DNA of 64,000 nt, taken from positions 1 through 64,000 of the forward strand of contig NZ_JAELVH010000002.1 in the NCBI RefSeq assembly GCF_019399235.1, given 5' to 3'. Numbering within the stretch: position 1 is the first letter of the stretch; every line of letters begins with the position of its first letter. The stretch comes from Streptomyces poriferorum (GTDB lineage Bacteria > Actinomycetota > Actinomycetes > Streptomycetales > Streptomycetaceae). Shown piece after piece: positions 1-7,861 of this stretch. The position numbers and the translations under genes are program-made. The notes under the pieces are model-generated. The model was not told where the DNA came from, searched no databases, and saw nothing but the letters and a program-made list of their open reading frames with translations.

Positions 1-79
1 CGCAGCCCCCGGGCAGGCGTCCGGCCGCGTGCCGCACACCGTGTTCGGGCACGGCCGCCACGCCTGCCCGGGGGCTGCG
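1..79. repeat. Perfect 20-bp inverted repeat with 39-bp loop inside P450 gene
   Basis: Bases 1-20 and 60-79 are exact reverse complements. The loop between them is also partly self-complementary, with GCGTGCC facing GGCACG. The repeat begins exactly at base 1 of the window. That is what an assembly ending at a hairpin or fold-back would give, but a real invertible segment would look the same up to this base. Both orientations keep the P450 reading frame open, and only the flipped one gives the haem-binding signature. Confidence 0.9.
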
Positions 80-1056
80 AAGACCAGCAGGACACGCTCG
101 CCCGCCGCGATGTCCCGGCCGGCGAGCGAGGTGTGACGGGCCGCCGTACGACGCGCCTGAAGGATCGGGGGATGGCCGCGCAGGGTCTCGTCCAGCAGAG
201 CGGGCACGCCCCCGGCCGCCCCGCCCCCGGGCAGCGCCCGCAGCAGTTGTGCCCCGGCCGAGACCGTCGCCCCGAAGCCCGCCTTGACGAGGAGGACCCA
301 GTTGAGCGCGAACCCGCCGGTGGACGACGTCAGCCGGGTGGCCAACGAGGTGGGGAGGTCGTCGGCGGGGTGGGCGGTGCGGTGCCGACGCAGCCGCGTG
401 CAGAGGTGCAGGAAGGCGCGCAGCGCCTGTTCCTCGGCCTCGGGATCGGACGCCATCTCGCTGCTGTCCACGCACCAGGACCGGAACTCCTCCGCCAGGC
501 CCCGCGGCACGCCGAGGAGTTCGCCCAGCGCGTCCGCCACCACCGGCACGACCACGTCCCGCACGAGATCCGCGGCCGCCGGCTGCGGCCCGGCACCGGC
601 GGCCGTGCGGGAGAGGAGGGCCGTTGGGGCGGCCCCGGCGGCCGCGCGGGAAAGGGCAGCCGTCCGGGCGGCGGTGGCCTCCCTCACCCGGTCGCTCAGT
701 CCCCGGGCCATGTCGGCGCGCAGTGGGGCGGAGAGCCCATGCCGCATTCGGGCGTGCGGACCGCAGGACAGCCCGGGGAGCTGGAGGCGCAGCAGGGCGA
801 TCTCCTCGGGGGACGGGTCGCTCATCGCCGTTCCGAGCAGTTCCCCGCTGAAGTCCCGCGGCCTCAGCGCCGCCTCGCGCAGCGCGCGATGCCCGGTGAC
901 GGCCCAGGCCCGCCCGCCGTCAAGGGTGCGCACGGCGACACAGGGCCCCCGGGTTCCGAGGTACGGGAGCAACCCGGCCCGTAACGCCGCGGGGTAGAGG
1001 GAGCTGTCGTCCCAGGCGTCGAGGAGGGCGGCGACCGGCGCGGGGACGGCGTTCAC
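1..1056 (-). CDS. Cytochrome P450, 3' end cut by window edge; haem-loop DNA inverted
   Basis: This is a haem monooxygenase and probably the last gene of the RiPP operon. The GTG start at 1056 overlaps the TGA of the preceding gene (GTGA). Visible P450 features are a C-helix-like CGPHARMRH, an I-helix motif AGFGATVS near residue 259, and the ExxR motif ETLR at 290-293 followed by the usual beta-strand block. The Cys-loop signature is absent from the minus-strand reading. It appears on the plus strand at about 31-78 as PHTVFGHGRHACPGAA, inside a 39-bp loop bounded by perfect 20-bp inverted repeats (1-20 and 60-79). Flipping the loop restores an uninterrupted minus-strand frame with FGHGRHACPG. 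The gene therefore looks inactive as written. The meander before the haem loop is also shorter than usual. A RiPP-tailoring role is inferred from context. Confidence 0.82.
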   Translation of the reverse strand, partial: MNAVPAPVAALLDAWDDSSLYPAALRAGLLPYLGTRGPCVAVRTLDGGRAWAVTGHRALREAALRPRDFSGELLGTAMSDPSPEEIALLRLQLPGLSCGPHARMRHGLSAPLRADMARGLSDRVREATAARTAALSRAAAGAAPTALLSRTAAGAGPQPAAADLVRDVVVPVVADALGELLGVPRGLAEEFRSWCVDSSEMASDPEAEEQALRAFLHLCTRLRRHRTAHPADDLPTSLATRLTSSTGGFALNWVLLVKAGFGATVSAGAQLLRALPGGGAAGGVPALLDETLRGHPPILQARRTAARHTSLAGRDIAAGERVLLVFAAPGQAWRPCPNTVCGTRPDACPGAA

Positions 1057-2279
1057 GCCGCACCCGCCGCGGTGCGGGATGCCAGCGCGTCCAGGACGGT
1101 CCGCGCGTCGCCGTCCCCGGCCAGCACGCCCCTCACGGTCTTCCAGGCAGCCGGCGCGGCCCACCAGCGCGGGCCCCAGCCGTCCGTCAGACATCCCAGG
1201 GCCTCGTCGCGCCAGGCGAATCCGGCCAGGTAGGAGCGGAGGCGGAGGCCGTCGGCGGCGTCCTGGAGCAGGGCCTGGGGCGCGCGGTCGATACCCAGGC
1301 GGGCGTTGAGGCCGACGGTCAGCGCGAGAGCCCCGACCGGGGTGGCGCCGGGCGGCAGCTCGTCGTCGAGGGCCACTGCGGCGCGGAACATCTGGAGGTC
1401 GAGGAGGCCGGTGAACGCGGCGGTGTCGCGGACGGCTTCGGTGAAGGGGGACGGGAGGCCGAGCGTCGCGAGCCACTCGGGGTCGGTGGCCAGGGATTCC
1501 AGGAGCAGGGCCCACCCCTCGGATCGCACGGGGTCGAAGCGCCAGCGGCTCTCCAGCGCCGCGTCCGGTGCGCGCAGGGCGTGTTCGGCCACATGGGCCA
1601 GCTCATGGAGGAGGTGGGCGAGTGCCGGCACGGCGGGGGTGGTGGACTGGACGAGCACACTGCGGCCGGGTACCCGTACGGGTACGGCCACGGCGCTCGT
1701 CCAGACCTTCCGTACGAGCGTGACCCGGTGCTCCGGGGGCAGCAGGCCGGCCCGGCGCAGCCGGGGGACCAGGATCCGCAGCAGGGCGTCGGCGGACGGC
1801 AGTGCGACGGCCGGGCCGTGGCGGCCCTCCCGGAGGGCCGTCCTGAACGCGGGGGTGGTCACCTCCTCGTCCCGGCCCGCTCCGGCCCAGCGGCGCAGCA
1901 GTCCGTCGACGGGCTCGACCGGGCCGCCGCAGCGGAGCAGCCAGGACCGGGTGCCCGCCGTGAGCGGGAACGGCCGCCCCCACTCCCACCACGGGTCGCC
2001 CGTCCTTCGCCGTTCCAGGAAGCCGGCCGCCAGCGCCGAGGCGTCCACCGAGGCGAGGCGCCGGTCGACGGCGGTCCGGCGGACGGCCGGATCAGCGGTG
2101 GGACTCGTGTCGAGGGCGAGCAGGGGCGTGGGCGGTGCCCCGCGGCCGGCCGGTGCGAGCTGGGTCAGCAGCTGCCGCACGCTCCCGGAGGCGGCGGCGG
2201 GAATCGGCCCCGGGTCGGCGCCCAGCCCGAGGTGGGCCAGCACCCGAGCTTCGAGGTAGTCCTCCGCCGGCTGCGGCAT
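1053..2279 (-). CDS. HExxH...E metallopeptidase-like protein of the RiPP operon
   Basis: This is a 408-residue soluble protein with no signal peptide. It has HELAH at residues 225-229, followed about 24 residues later by SEGWALLLE with Glu254. That HExxH-x(n)-E arrangement is typical of gluzincin metallopeptidases. The SEGWAL context resembles DUF885/M3-like enzymes, but I cannot assign a family by eye. It starts 4 nt after the transporter stop and its own stop overlaps the P450 start, so it is translationally coupled within the operon. A leader-peptide protease role fits the context, but this is inference. It could also be a second, divergent HExxH oxygenase related to the neighbour at 5767-7272. 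Confidence 0.72.
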   Translation of the reverse strand: MPQPAEDYLEARVLAHLGLGADPGPIPAAASGSVRQLLTQLAPAGRGAPPTPLLALDTSPTADPAVRRTAVDRRLASVDASALAAGFLERRRTGDPWWEWGRPFPLTAGTRSWLLRCGGPVEPVDGLLRRWAGAGRDEEVTTPAFRTALREGRHGPAVALPSADALLRILVPRLRRAGLLPPEHRVTLVRKVWTSAVAVPVRVPGRSVLVQSTTPAVPALAHLLHELAHVAEHALRAPDAALESRWRFDPVRSEGWALLLESLATDPEWLATLGLPSPFTEAVRDTAAFTGLLDLQMFRAAVALDDELPPGATPVGALALTVGLNARLGIDRAPQALLQDAADGLRLRSYLAGFAWRDEALGCLTDGWGPRWWAAPAAWKTVRGVLAGDGDARTVLDALASRTAAGAA

Positions 2280-2283
2280 TCGC

Positions 2284-3561
2284 TCACCGCCTCCCGCCGC
2301 AGAGCCAGGCCGTCAGCGCCCCTCCGGCGGCAAGCCCGGCCGCGGCGACCGACCAGGTGACGGTGACCGAGTCGATGGCACCCACGAACCATCCGACGAC
2401 GAACAGTCCGACTCCGGTCACGGCTCCGGACACCAGGGAGACGAAGGACAGCATGGTGGCCCGGTTGGCGCTGGTGAGCCGGTCGTTGACCGCGCCCTGG
2501 ACGACCGGCACGGCCACACCCGACGCCGCGGAGAAGCAGGCGAACAGCGTGACCGCCTGCCAGGCGCCGTCGCTGAACGCGGTCCCCAGGAGCAGCACCG
2601 CGGCCGCGAACGACGCGGCCAGGACGATCGGCGGACGGGCGACACCCCGCTTGGTGCGCAGCCTGCGCACCAGGTCGAGGAGCGGGATCTGTACCAGCGG
2701 CCCCACGCAGCGCACCAGCCCGATCAGTACCAGGGAGGTCGTGAACTCCCCGTCCAGATAGGCCGTCCACTGCACGCCGGGCAGGCTGCTCATCAGGGCC
2801 ACGAAGGCCACCGCCCCGGCCAGGAACATCAGTACCCGGTCTCCGCGCAGCGCCGCCCCCGTGCCGCCCAGGTTCTCCCGCAGGGCCGTGGACAGCGAGA
2901 GCCCGCCGGGGCGCGGGGCCCGGCTGTGTTCGCGCATGACCAGAGGCAGGACGGCCGCGGTCACCGCACACACCACCGCCGACAGGAGGAAGGGCAGGGC
3001 CAGGCTCCGGGTGCCGATGACCGCTCCTGTCAGGACACCGGAGATCAGACCGGAGTTGCAGGCGATGCGGCTGCGGGTGAACAGCGCGTCGACCGTCTCG
3101 TCCGCTCCGAAGTGCTCGCTCTCGTCGACCGCCCAGGCCTCCAGCGCGCCCGACTCGAACGTCGTACCGATGGAGACCAGTACATGCGCGAGCAGCAGGA
3201 CGGGCAGGTCGTGAGCGAAGAACAGCACCCCGAACCCCACCGCCCGGAACACGAAGCTCGCGATGACCGAACTACGCCGCCCGAGCAGGTCGGCGACCAG
3301 GCCCGTCGGGATCTCGAAGACCGCCTCGGCCAGCCACACCACCGCGACCGTGGCGAAGATCGCCCCCGGGCTCAGGCCGATGGAGGCGAAGTAGAGGATG
3401 GAAGTCGCGGCCCAGGTGAAGTCGATGAAGTAGCCGACGTACGAGATGCCGTAGAACATCCTGGTCGTACGACGGATCGCCGCCAGGTCCTTCACAGGGG
3501 GCGGTCCGGTGTCCGCACCGAGGGACGCGGACGGCTCCTGGGCGGGCAGATCAGTGGTCAA
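2284..3561 (-). CDS. MFS transporter, putative peptide product exporter
   Basis: This is a 425-residue major facilitator protein with about 12 hydrophobic segments. A clear motif A (GLVADLLGRRSS) follows the second segment. The cytoplasmic N-tail of about 30 residues is Pro/Ser-rich. The start is a TTG at 3561, preceded by GAAGGAAGACC on the coding strand. It begins 31 nt after the radical SAM gene and ends 4 nt before the metallopeptidase gene, so it belongs to the same transcript. Export of the mature peptide or self-protection is the natural role. The substrate cannot be read from sequence. Confidence 0.85.
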   Translation of the reverse strand: MTTDLPAQEPSASLGADTGPPPVKDLAAIRRTTRMFYGISYVGYFIDFTWAATSILYFASIGLSPGAIFATVAVVWLAEAVFEIPTGLVADLLGRRSSVIASFVFRAVGFGVLFFAHDLPVLLLAHVLVSIGTTFESGALEAWAVDESEHFGADETVDALFTRSRIACNSGLISGVLTGAVIGTRSLALPFLLSAVVCAVTAAVLPLVMREHSRAPRPGGLSLSTALRENLGGTGAALRGDRVLMFLAGAVAFVALMSSLPGVQWTAYLDGEFTTSLVLIGLVRCVGPLVQIPLLDLVRRLRTKRGVARPPIVLAASFAAAVLLLGTAFSDGAWQAVTLFACFSAASGVAVPVVQGAVNDRLTSANRATMLSFVSLVSGAVTGVGLFVVGWFVGAIDSVTVTWSVAAAGLAAGGALTAWLCGGRR

Positions 3562-3592
3562 GGTCTTCCTTCTCCGTCATGCACGAGGACAG

Positions 3593-5323
3593 TCATGCGA
3601 ATCGAGTGAGCAGCGAAGGGTCCCGGTCGAGGTGCTCGTCGCCCACCGACTCCCTTACCCGGGCGATCAGTTCGGGCAATGCGGTCCGTGGAGCGCCGGT
3701 CGTGGGCAGATGGGCACCGTACTCCTCGTCGGCGACCGGCAGACCGGTACCGGCCACCTCCACCAGGTGCTGCATGTAGAGGTAGGGGACGTGCCGCAGG
3801 GCGACCAGGTCCAGTTGGAGCTGCGAGAGGTGATCGCCGGTACGGCCACCCGCACGCCACTTCTCGGCGCAGAGCTCGCCGTCGGCGAGCGCGGTGTCGA
3901 TGGCGGGCTGCCAGGCGCGGCGGAACCACCGCATGCCCGCGGCGACCGCGGCGACATCGTCGTTCTCGTACAGGCCCACGATGTCGGGGAGTTCGTTCGG
4001 AGCGAAGACGCGGCCGTGCCGACGTTCGTAGAACTCCCGGATGGGGGTGCCCTGATAGAGCACGAGGGTGGTGTAGATCGCCTCGTGCGGGACGTAGTCG
4101 TAGAAGCCGAGCCGCCGGAGGAACGACAGGTTCAACCGCAGATCGGCCAGCGTGGTGGCCGGATCGAACATGATGAAGTCGACGACGATCTCCAGCCCGA
4201 GCCGCTGCAGCGTGCGCACCGCGTCGACGTTGACCTGGGGCGACACACCCTTCGCCAGCCGTTCCAGCATCGTGGGCGAGGCGCTTTCGATGCCGAGCTC
4301 GACGAACCGCAGGCCGATCTCCTTCATCCGCGCCAGGACGTCCTCGCTGCGCAGGATCTGGTTGACGCGGGTGCCGAAGCTGACCGTGATCCCGGGGTCG
4401 TACGCATGGATCGCCTCGATGACGGCGAGGGAACGGCGCGGGTTCACGTAGAAGTTCGCGTCGCTGAAGTAGATGTGCTGGTACGGGATCCCGTCCCGCT
4501 TCCGGAAGTAGCCGATCTCCTCGACCACCGACTCCGGCGAGCGCGTGCGGTAGCGCCGCCCGATGGTGAGCACACCGCAGAAGGAGCAGTTGTACGGGCA
4601 GCTCCGGCTGGTGTTGACGGTCAGCGCGGGTTTGAGCCGGCCGCTGACGTCGTCGAAGTACGTCAGCGTCGGGTAGCCCGAGTCGGAGGTGAACCGGGCG
4701 TCGGGGAACGGCAGGCTGTCCAGGTCCTCGATGAACGGCGGGTCCTCCCGCGATGCCGCCTCTCCGCTCGGCTCCCGCCATGTCGTGCCCAGCACGCCGG
4801 TCACCGGACGACGCGCGGCGACCCGTCGCGCGATCTCCAGCATCGGCTCCTCGCCCTCGCGGCGCACCACCAGATCGACCTGCGGATGCGCGACGACCAG
4901 GTGGCCGGCGACGGCGGTCGCATGGGGGCCGCCCAGCACGACCAGGGCGGCCGGGTTGCGCTCCTTGACCCAGGCGGCCATGCGCAGGGCGTTGTCGGCG
5001 GACTCGTTGTAGACGGAGAAGCCCACGATGTCGTACGTGTCGAGACGGTGCTCGGCGGCGAGCAGCTCCGGCTCGCGGAGCGCGCCGCCGAAGTCGAAGC
5101 CCTCGCTCTCCAGGCCGTGGGAGCGCAAGTAGGCCATCACGTAGGCGAGCCCGATCGGCTTGGACTTGCGGCGGTCCGAGTACCCGACCGACGGGTTCAC
5201 GAATGCCATGGCCGGGCTGAACTCGGCAGCCTCGGCCGGGGTGAGTGCCGGGGCGATCCGCAGGATCTCGGGCCCCTGCCGGGTTCCGGAGGTCTTCCGC
5301 GTCGCCGGAGTGGTCCGCGCCAT
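3593..5323 (-). CDS. Cobalamin-binding-domain radical SAM enzyme, RiPP maturase
   Basis: The protein has 576 residues. Residues about 25-175 form a Rossmann-like B12-binding module (NPSVGY, DIVGFSVYN, VVLGGPHAT) without the DxHxxG base-off motif. The radical SAM core starts at CPYNCSFC, with cluster cysteines C242, C246 and C249, followed by TRVNQIL and ELGIES strands. There is no Cys-rich SPASM tail. Class-B radical SAM enzymes of this type most often methylate unactivated carbons, but some do other radical chemistry. The ATG at 5323 overlaps the TGA of the PqqD-like gene (ATGA), so the two are coupled, as expected for an enzyme that needs a separate peptide-recognition partner. The assigned substrate is the peptide encoded at 5603-5761. 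Confidence 0.86.
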   Translation of the reverse strand: MARTTPATRKTSGTRQGPEILRIAPALTPAEAAEFSPAMAFVNPSVGYSDRRKSKPIGLAYVMAYLRSHGLESEGFDFGGALREPELLAAEHRLDTYDIVGFSVYNESADNALRMAAWVKERNPAALVVLGGPHATAVAGHLVVAHPQVDLVVRREGEEPMLEIARRVAARRPVTGVLGTTWREPSGEAASREDPPFIEDLDSLPFPDARFTSDSGYPTLTYFDDVSGRLKPALTVNTSRSCPYNCSFCGVLTIGRRYRTRSPESVVEEIGYFRKRDGIPYQHIYFSDANFYVNPRRSLAVIEAIHAYDPGITVSFGTRVNQILRSEDVLARMKEIGLRFVELGIESASPTMLERLAKGVSPQVNVDAVRTLQRLGLEIVVDFIMFDPATTLADLRLNLSFLRRLGFYDYVPHEAIYTTLVLYQGTPIREFYERRHGRVFAPNELPDIVGLYENDDVAAVAAGMRWFRRAWQPAIDTALADGELCAEKWRAGGRTGDHLSQLQLDLVALRHVPYLYMQHLVEVAGTGLPVADEEYGAHLPTTGAPRTALPELIARVRESVGDEHLDRDPSLLTRFA

Positions 5324-5541
5324 CAGCTGCTCCGTTCCGGGAGGAGCACGCCGTCGGCCAGCAGGGAGAGGGCGAACATCCGGTCTCCTCCCTCCAGTTG
5401 GTCCGGGGTGGCCTGCCCGGCGAGCAGTGCCCGCCAGACCGCGGAGGCGGCGGAGTTGAACCGCACGCACTGCCCCTGCGGGCCCCCCTCGGCCACGTAG
5501 ACGTGACCGGCCTCGTCGAGCCAGCGATGAGTCGTCCGCAT
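5323..5541 (-). CDS. PqqD-like RiPP recognition element (RRE) protein
   Basis: This is a 72-residue protein with the PqqD/RRE layout: a short N-terminal beta-hairpin (HVYVAEGGPQGQCVRFN), then a helix containing SAASAVWRALLAG, and a C-terminal helix ending LLADGVLLPE. Such proteins bind the leader peptide and present it to the maturase. The ATG at 5541 was chosen because it is preceded by GGGAAGAACGGG. An upstream in-frame ATG at 5601 would lie inside the small hairpin just after the precursor gene. The stop overlaps the start of the radical SAM gene. Confidence 0.78.
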   Translation of the reverse strand: MRTTHRWLDEAGHVYVAEGGPQGQCVRFNSAASAVWRALLAGQATPDQLEGGDRMFALSLLADGVLLPERSS

Positions 5542-5587
5542 CCCGTTCTTCCCTGTGGTCCGTGTGTTCGGCGTGGTGGGACCACTG

Positions 5588-5601
5588 GTGCCGACCGGCA
5601 C
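5588..5601 (-). terminator. Small hairpin just after the precursor gene, possible attenuator
   Basis: GTGCCG and CGGCAC form a 6-bp stem with a 2-nt loop, starting 1 nt after the precursor stop codon. There is no T-run. It could cap the 3' end of a shorter precursor-rich transcript, as is common in RiPP operons, but it is too small to call with confidence. Confidence 0.3.
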
Positions 5602-5602
5602 A

Positions 5603-5761
5603 TCAGGTGGCGGTCCAGGTACGGCCGAGCATCTTCACGTAGCTCGCGCCGCCCAGGCTGACGGCCTCGGCCGCGGCCTCGTCCGTGTCCTCGAAGCCGT
5701 CCAGGGACAGCTCCTCGGCCAGCTTCGCCACGAGCTCCTGGTCGGTGGACTTGGTGGTCAT
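5603..5761 (-). CDS. RiPP precursor peptide, 52 aa, Cys-free
   Basis: This short gene has a strong GGGGGAGG ribosome site overlapping the stop of the hydroxylase gene, with ATG at 5761. The N-terminal part is acidic and helical (QELVAKLAEELSLDG, then EDTDEAAAEAV), typical of a leader. The C-terminal part, GGASYVKMLGRTWTAT, is small, basic and aromatic, as expected of a core. A double glycine at 37-38 is a possible leader/core border. There is no Cys and only one Ser in the core, which argues against lanthipeptides, thiopeptides and sactipeptides. Tyr41, Lys43, Trp49 and Thr48/50/52 are the obvious sites for methylation, hydroxylation or oxidative cross-linking. The peptide lies between the modifying enzymes and shares their operon. 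I do not recognise its family. Confidence 0.8.
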   Translation of the reverse strand: MTTKSTDQELVAKLAEELSLDGFEDTDEAAAEAVSLGGASYVKMLGRTWTAT

Positions 5762-5766
5762 GTTGT

Positions 5767-7272
5767 TCACCTCCCCCGTTCGTTCCGTGCGTCCCCCGCG
5801 GACTGTGTCCCCGGGGGCTGCTCGATCACCATCAGGCCGGTGTCGAGCAGGTCCGTGAGCGCCCGGGTCACCGCGGTCGCGGCCGAGCCGGGCGCGGCGG
5901 CGCGGAGGGAACTGACGGCGAGGCCGCTGTCCACCCCGTCGCACGCCGTGAAGAAGGCCCACTGGTACGCGTTCAGCACGTGGACGTCCCACGGCTCGAA
6001 CGTGGCCACGAGGCAGAGGTCGGGCTCCGGCCGCCAGGCGCGGTGGCCGGGAGCGCTGCGGCGGAGGGTGCCGGCGGGAAGGGCGGCCGTGCTGCCCGGC
6101 CGGGACAGCGGCCCCGGCTCCCGTTCCCGCCGGGGGCCCGGCCCTGGCACGGCCGCCCCGCCCTCGTGGTTCCGCGGTGCGGCGTCCAGGACGTCGCGCA
6201 GCCACCGTGCCATCCGCACGCCGGCCGGCCCCAGGTCGCGGGAGGCGTCCGCCAGCAGTTCCGTCAGCAGGTACGCGGCGCGTTCGCGGCACACGTCCGG
6301 GCCGGTCGCGCGACTCCGGGCGGACGGGGCGTGACGTTCGTACAGCGCGACGAGGTGGACGTAGACATGGGCGGCGGCGAGTGCCCGGTTGGCCAGCCAC
6401 CGGTGCGGCGCCCCGGACGCCGCGTCCCGGTGCCAGGGGACCGGCAGCAGCAGCGCGCTGTCGTCGGCCACGCCCGCGCGATGGACCGGGCGGGTCAGGG
6501 TGAGCGCGTTGAGCTTGAGGTGGAGCGCTTCGTGCAGGAGTGCTTCGGCGAGGCGGTCGGGATCGTCAATGATGCGGCGTTCGATGAAGATGATCCCCGG
6601 CTGCGAGAGAAGGGTTCCGCTGGCGAAAAGATCACCGTCGAAGAATGTGATTCCGTCGATGAACGGAAATGTTTCCCGAGTGATCTCGGGAACGGCCGCG
6701 CAGAGCAGCTCGGTCGCAGATTCGACGGCTTTCCGTTCGATTTCCCCGGCGACATAGAGGGTGCTGACCTTGAAATCCCCGTTCCCCGCGCCGAGGGCGC
6801 GGGAATGCGTTTCGCGTGAGGCCGGCGCGGTGCGTGCGTACCGTCCGAAAGCCGCGTCGACGGCCGCGGTCAGCGGCCCGTGCACCCCTTGCCACAGCCA
6901 GACGGTCTGCTGCCGCCGCTCGCCGATCCGCGCCGTGCACGAGCGCGCCGGCTCCGAGCCGGTCGGCGACAGACCATCCCGCCGGGGTGCCCGCGGCGCG
7001 ATGGCGGCCGCCAGTACGGACGACGGTTCGGTCACCGGCTCGTGCAGGCCGTCGAACATCGACTGCAACGCGGCCCATACGGCCGGGTCCCCGGCGACCT
7101 CCGGACCCACCGCGACGTCGTCCCCGTGCCCGAAACGCCGCAGGGCGGCCGCGAGGGTGAACCCGAGAACCTGCCGGGCGCGCCGCCCGATCGCGTCCGC
7201 GCGGCCGAAGTCCGGGTGCGCGGCCAGGAGGGCGGCTCGTCCGGGTGCCACCCCTGTGAGCTGCTCAGTCAT
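5767..7272 (-). CDS. aKG-HExxH-type peptide beta-hydroxylase
   Basis: The protein has 501 residues. Residues 245-256 read LLHEALHLKLNA, with H247, E248 and H251 as expected metal ligands. HVYVHLVALYERH follows about 75 residues later. This pattern matches the 'HEXXH motif domain' proteins found beside or fused to RiPP radical SAM enzymes. Fused members have been shown to be iron/2-oxoglutarate enzymes that beta-hydroxylate the peptide. Residues about 330-410 are a low-complexity Pro/Arg/Gly linker, and the last 90 residues form a small helical domain. The ATG at 7272 overlaps the previous gene by 8 nt. The stop is 5 nt before the precursor start. A protease function is the alternative reading of HExxH, but the LKLNA context favours the oxygenase family. 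Confidence 0.8.
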   Translation of the reverse strand: MTEQLTGVAPGRAALLAAHPDFGRADAIGRRARQVLGFTLAAALRRFGHGDDVAVGPEVAGDPAVWAALQSMFDGLHEPVTEPSSVLAAAIAPRAPRRDGLSPTGSEPARSCTARIGERRQQTVWLWQGVHGPLTAAVDAAFGRYARTAPASRETHSRALGAGNGDFKVSTLYVAGEIERKAVESATELLCAAVPEITRETFPFIDGITFFDGDLFASGTLLSQPGIIFIERRIIDDPDRLAEALLHEALHLKLNALTLTRPVHRAGVADDSALLLPVPWHRDAASGAPHRWLANRALAAAHVYVHLVALYERHAPSARSRATGPDVCRERAAYLLTELLADASRDLGPAGVRMARWLRDVLDAAPRNHEGGAAVPGPGPRREREPGPLSRPGSTAALPAGTLRRSAPGHRAWRPEPDLCLVATFEPWDVHVLNAYQWAFFTACDGVDSGLAVSSLRAAAPGSAATAVTRALTDLLDTGLMVIEQPPGTQSAGDARNERGR

Positions 7273-7855
7273 AGGTGGGCACCGCCCCGATGTCGTACTC
7301 GTAACCCCGGCCGGCCTCGTCGAAGGTGCGGCGGACGGCCTGACGGACGGCGGCCGGAATCTGCTGCGGATGGCGGCGGTGGAAGGCGCGCTCGTGCTGG
7401 AACATCACGAACGTCTCGGGCCGGCCGAACCCGTAGCGGGCGTGGTCCTCGCCGAAGCAGGGAGCGAAGCAGAGCACGAACGCCCGGTGCTCTCCCCACC
7501 GGAACCAGTGGCTGGGGTCCGTGACGTCCTCCGGCGACACCGCGGGGCGCCGGGGGGCCGAACGGGCCCCGTACCAGTCGAAGACCGCGACGGTGGTCTC
7601 CTCCAGCCGCTCCAGCGACTCGCCGGCCCAGCCCGGCAGTTCGAGCACATAGCCATCTGCCTCGCCGGTCAGGCACTCTGCGAAAGCGGCCCGGAAAGAC
7701 GGAAAGGCGCATTCCAGATGTTCTTCGAGTGTCGCGGAGCAGTCGCTCGGCGGTGAGGTGCGGATGACCGAACGTGCCGCGTAATGGCATTCGCTCCGGT
7801 CCAGCACGTACTGAAACGTATTCTGGCTCATACCCGGCCCCCGTCGGATATCCAT
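7265..7855 (-). CDS. YqcI/YcgG-like protein, first gene of the RiPP operon
   Basis: This is a soluble protein of about 196 residues. The segment RYGFGRPETFVMFQHERAFH near the C-terminus resembles YqcI/YcgG-family proteins, whose biochemical role is unknown. Cysteines and aromatic residues are frequent (ECHYAARS, CFAPCFGEDH). The ATG at 7855 is given. An ATG at 7831 with a better GGGGG site upstream is equally plausible and would shorten the protein by 8 residues. The gene overlaps the hydroxylase start by 8 nt, so it is co-translated with the cluster. Its role in the pathway is unknown. Confidence 0.62.
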   Translation of the reverse strand: MDIRRGPGMSQNTFQYVLDRSECHYAARSVIRTSPPSDCSATLEEHLECAFPSFRAAFAECLTGEADGYVLELPGWAGESLERLEETTVAVFDWYGARSAPRRPAVSPEDVTDPSHWFRWGEHRAFVLCFAPCFGEDHARYGFGRPETFVMFQHERAFHRRHPQQIPAAVRQAVRRTFDEAGRGYEYDIGAVPTYD

Positions 7856-7861
7856 GCTCAC

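Noticed and set aside
5542-5601. N-terminal 20-residue extension of the PqqD-like protein from ATG 5601
   Set aside because: The extension has no family similarity, lies in the hairpin directly after the precursor stop, and lacks a good ribosome site. ATG 5541 has GGGAAG upstream.
5603-5761. Lasso peptide or lanthipeptide interpretation of the precursor
   Set aside because: No lasso cyclase, B-protein protease, LanM or LanB/C gene is nearby. The core has no Cys, and the neighbouring enzymes are radical SAM, hydroxylase and P450.
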